Shown here piece after piece: positions 22,377-22,660 of a stretch of 22,660 bases of DNA. This stretch comes from a virus. Location: the IMG/VR virus record IMGVR_UViG_3300005933_000079, positions 1 to 22,660 of that record; one strand, written 5' to 3'. Under the pieces are notes generated by a model. The model did not search any database. It was not told the origin of the DNA and worked only from the letters and a program-made list of their open reading frames with translations. The translations under genes were made by a program, and so were the position numbers. The first letter of the stretch is position 1. Each line of letters opens with the position of its first letter.

Positions 22377-22660
22377 ATGGCAACGTTTGAAGATCTTAAA
22401 ATTGTATTAGACTCTATTGATATTAACATATCGCAGCAAGGTGCTATGTTATCTTCCATGGCGCAAATTGATAATCAGCAGGTTGATTTACTTGCTGAAC
22501 AAAATAGTATGCTGCAGAAAATGTTATCGGCACAGGAAAGAGCAACAACCTTAGGAGATGCTAGTAGGGCGTCTGTAAGCCCACAGCCAATGTACCAATC
22601 ATCTTCAGGTGGATCTACTGCAGCTGCACCAAGCAGTGCTGGTAAGGGTGGTTTTAGTCT
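22377..22660 (+). CDS. 29: Tape-measure / baseplate hub protein gp29-like, N-terminal 94 residues
   Basis: The frame starts with ATG immediately after the preceding TAA and stays open to the window end. The visible protein begins MATFEDLKIVLDSIDINISQ and has a heptad-like helix, QQVDLLAEQNSMLQKMLSAQ, then a low-complexity Ser/Gly/Ala/Pro-rich linker (QSSSGGSTAAAPSSAGKGGF). This is how tape-measure proteins of marine T4-like phages begin. T4 gp29 (590 residues) spans the tube lumen and sets tail length; it also belongs to the hub. Assignment rests on position after gp26 and the short frame and on the coiled-coil style; the diagnostic core lies outside the window. Confidence 0.65.
   Translation, partial: MATFEDLKIVLDSIDINISQQGAMLSSMAQIDNQQVDLLAEQNSMLQKMLSAQERATTLGDASRASVSPQPMYQSSSGGSTAAAPSSAGKGGFS

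Noticed and set aside
1-22660. Search for tRNA, CRISPR, insertion sequence, integrase, toxin-antitoxin or defence genes
   Set aside because: None seen; the DNA is fully occupied by phage structural genes on both arrays.

Overview
The window comes from the virion-structure region of a T4-like contractile-tailed phage (myovirus). It is AT-rich, tightly packed and almost wholly tail and baseplate genes. The host type is not visible directly. The A+T content, the 1,792-residue DUF4815-type structural protein, and a baseplate hub carrying a transglycosylase in place of T4 lysozyme all point to the marine T4-like phages (cyanophage or pelagiphage relatives) of a Gram-negative host. No tRNA, integrase, insertion sequence or CRISPR was seen, and no gap longer than about 70 bases.

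The layout is two gene arrays diverging from a 69-base spacer at 19535-19603. The leftward array (19534 to 1, minus strand) is, in transcription order: gp48-like tube cap, gp53 wedge, an unknown 84-residue protein, gp27-like hub, gp5-like spike with a C-terminal lytic transglycosylase, a 561-residue protein ending in an M15 peptidase domain, gp25, gp6, gp7-like, gp8-like, the DUF4815 giant, a 58-residue coiled-coil protein, a fibre protein with an S74 chaperone domain, and a second fibre-like protein cut by the window edge. The rightward array (19604 to 22660, plus strand) is gp4 head completion nuclease-fold protein, an unidentified 202-residue protein, gp54-like tube initiator, gp26, a 57-codon reading frame in the gp51 position, and the start of the tape-measure protein (gp29-like).

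The genes work together. gp25, gp53, gp6, gp7 and gp8 build the wedges. gp27 and gp5 form the hub and spike. gp54 and gp48 start and cap the tail tube. gp26 and the following frame sit where tape-measure chaperones sit. The distal leftward genes probably make host-contact fibres. Two wall-degrading domains of different chemistry (glycan and peptide) lie in adjacent genes.

Regulatory signals are late-type TATAAATA boxes. Two lie in the divergent spacer as a perfect 10-base inverted repeat, facing each other so that the predicted transcripts overlap at their 5' ends. Another precedes gp8. The strongest unusual signal is a correctly phased seven-T slippery run at the end of gp26. A -1 shift there would fuse gp26 to the next frame, and a 9-base-pair stem can form just downstream. 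This is the lambda G/GT chaperone arrangement, immediately upstream of the tape measure.
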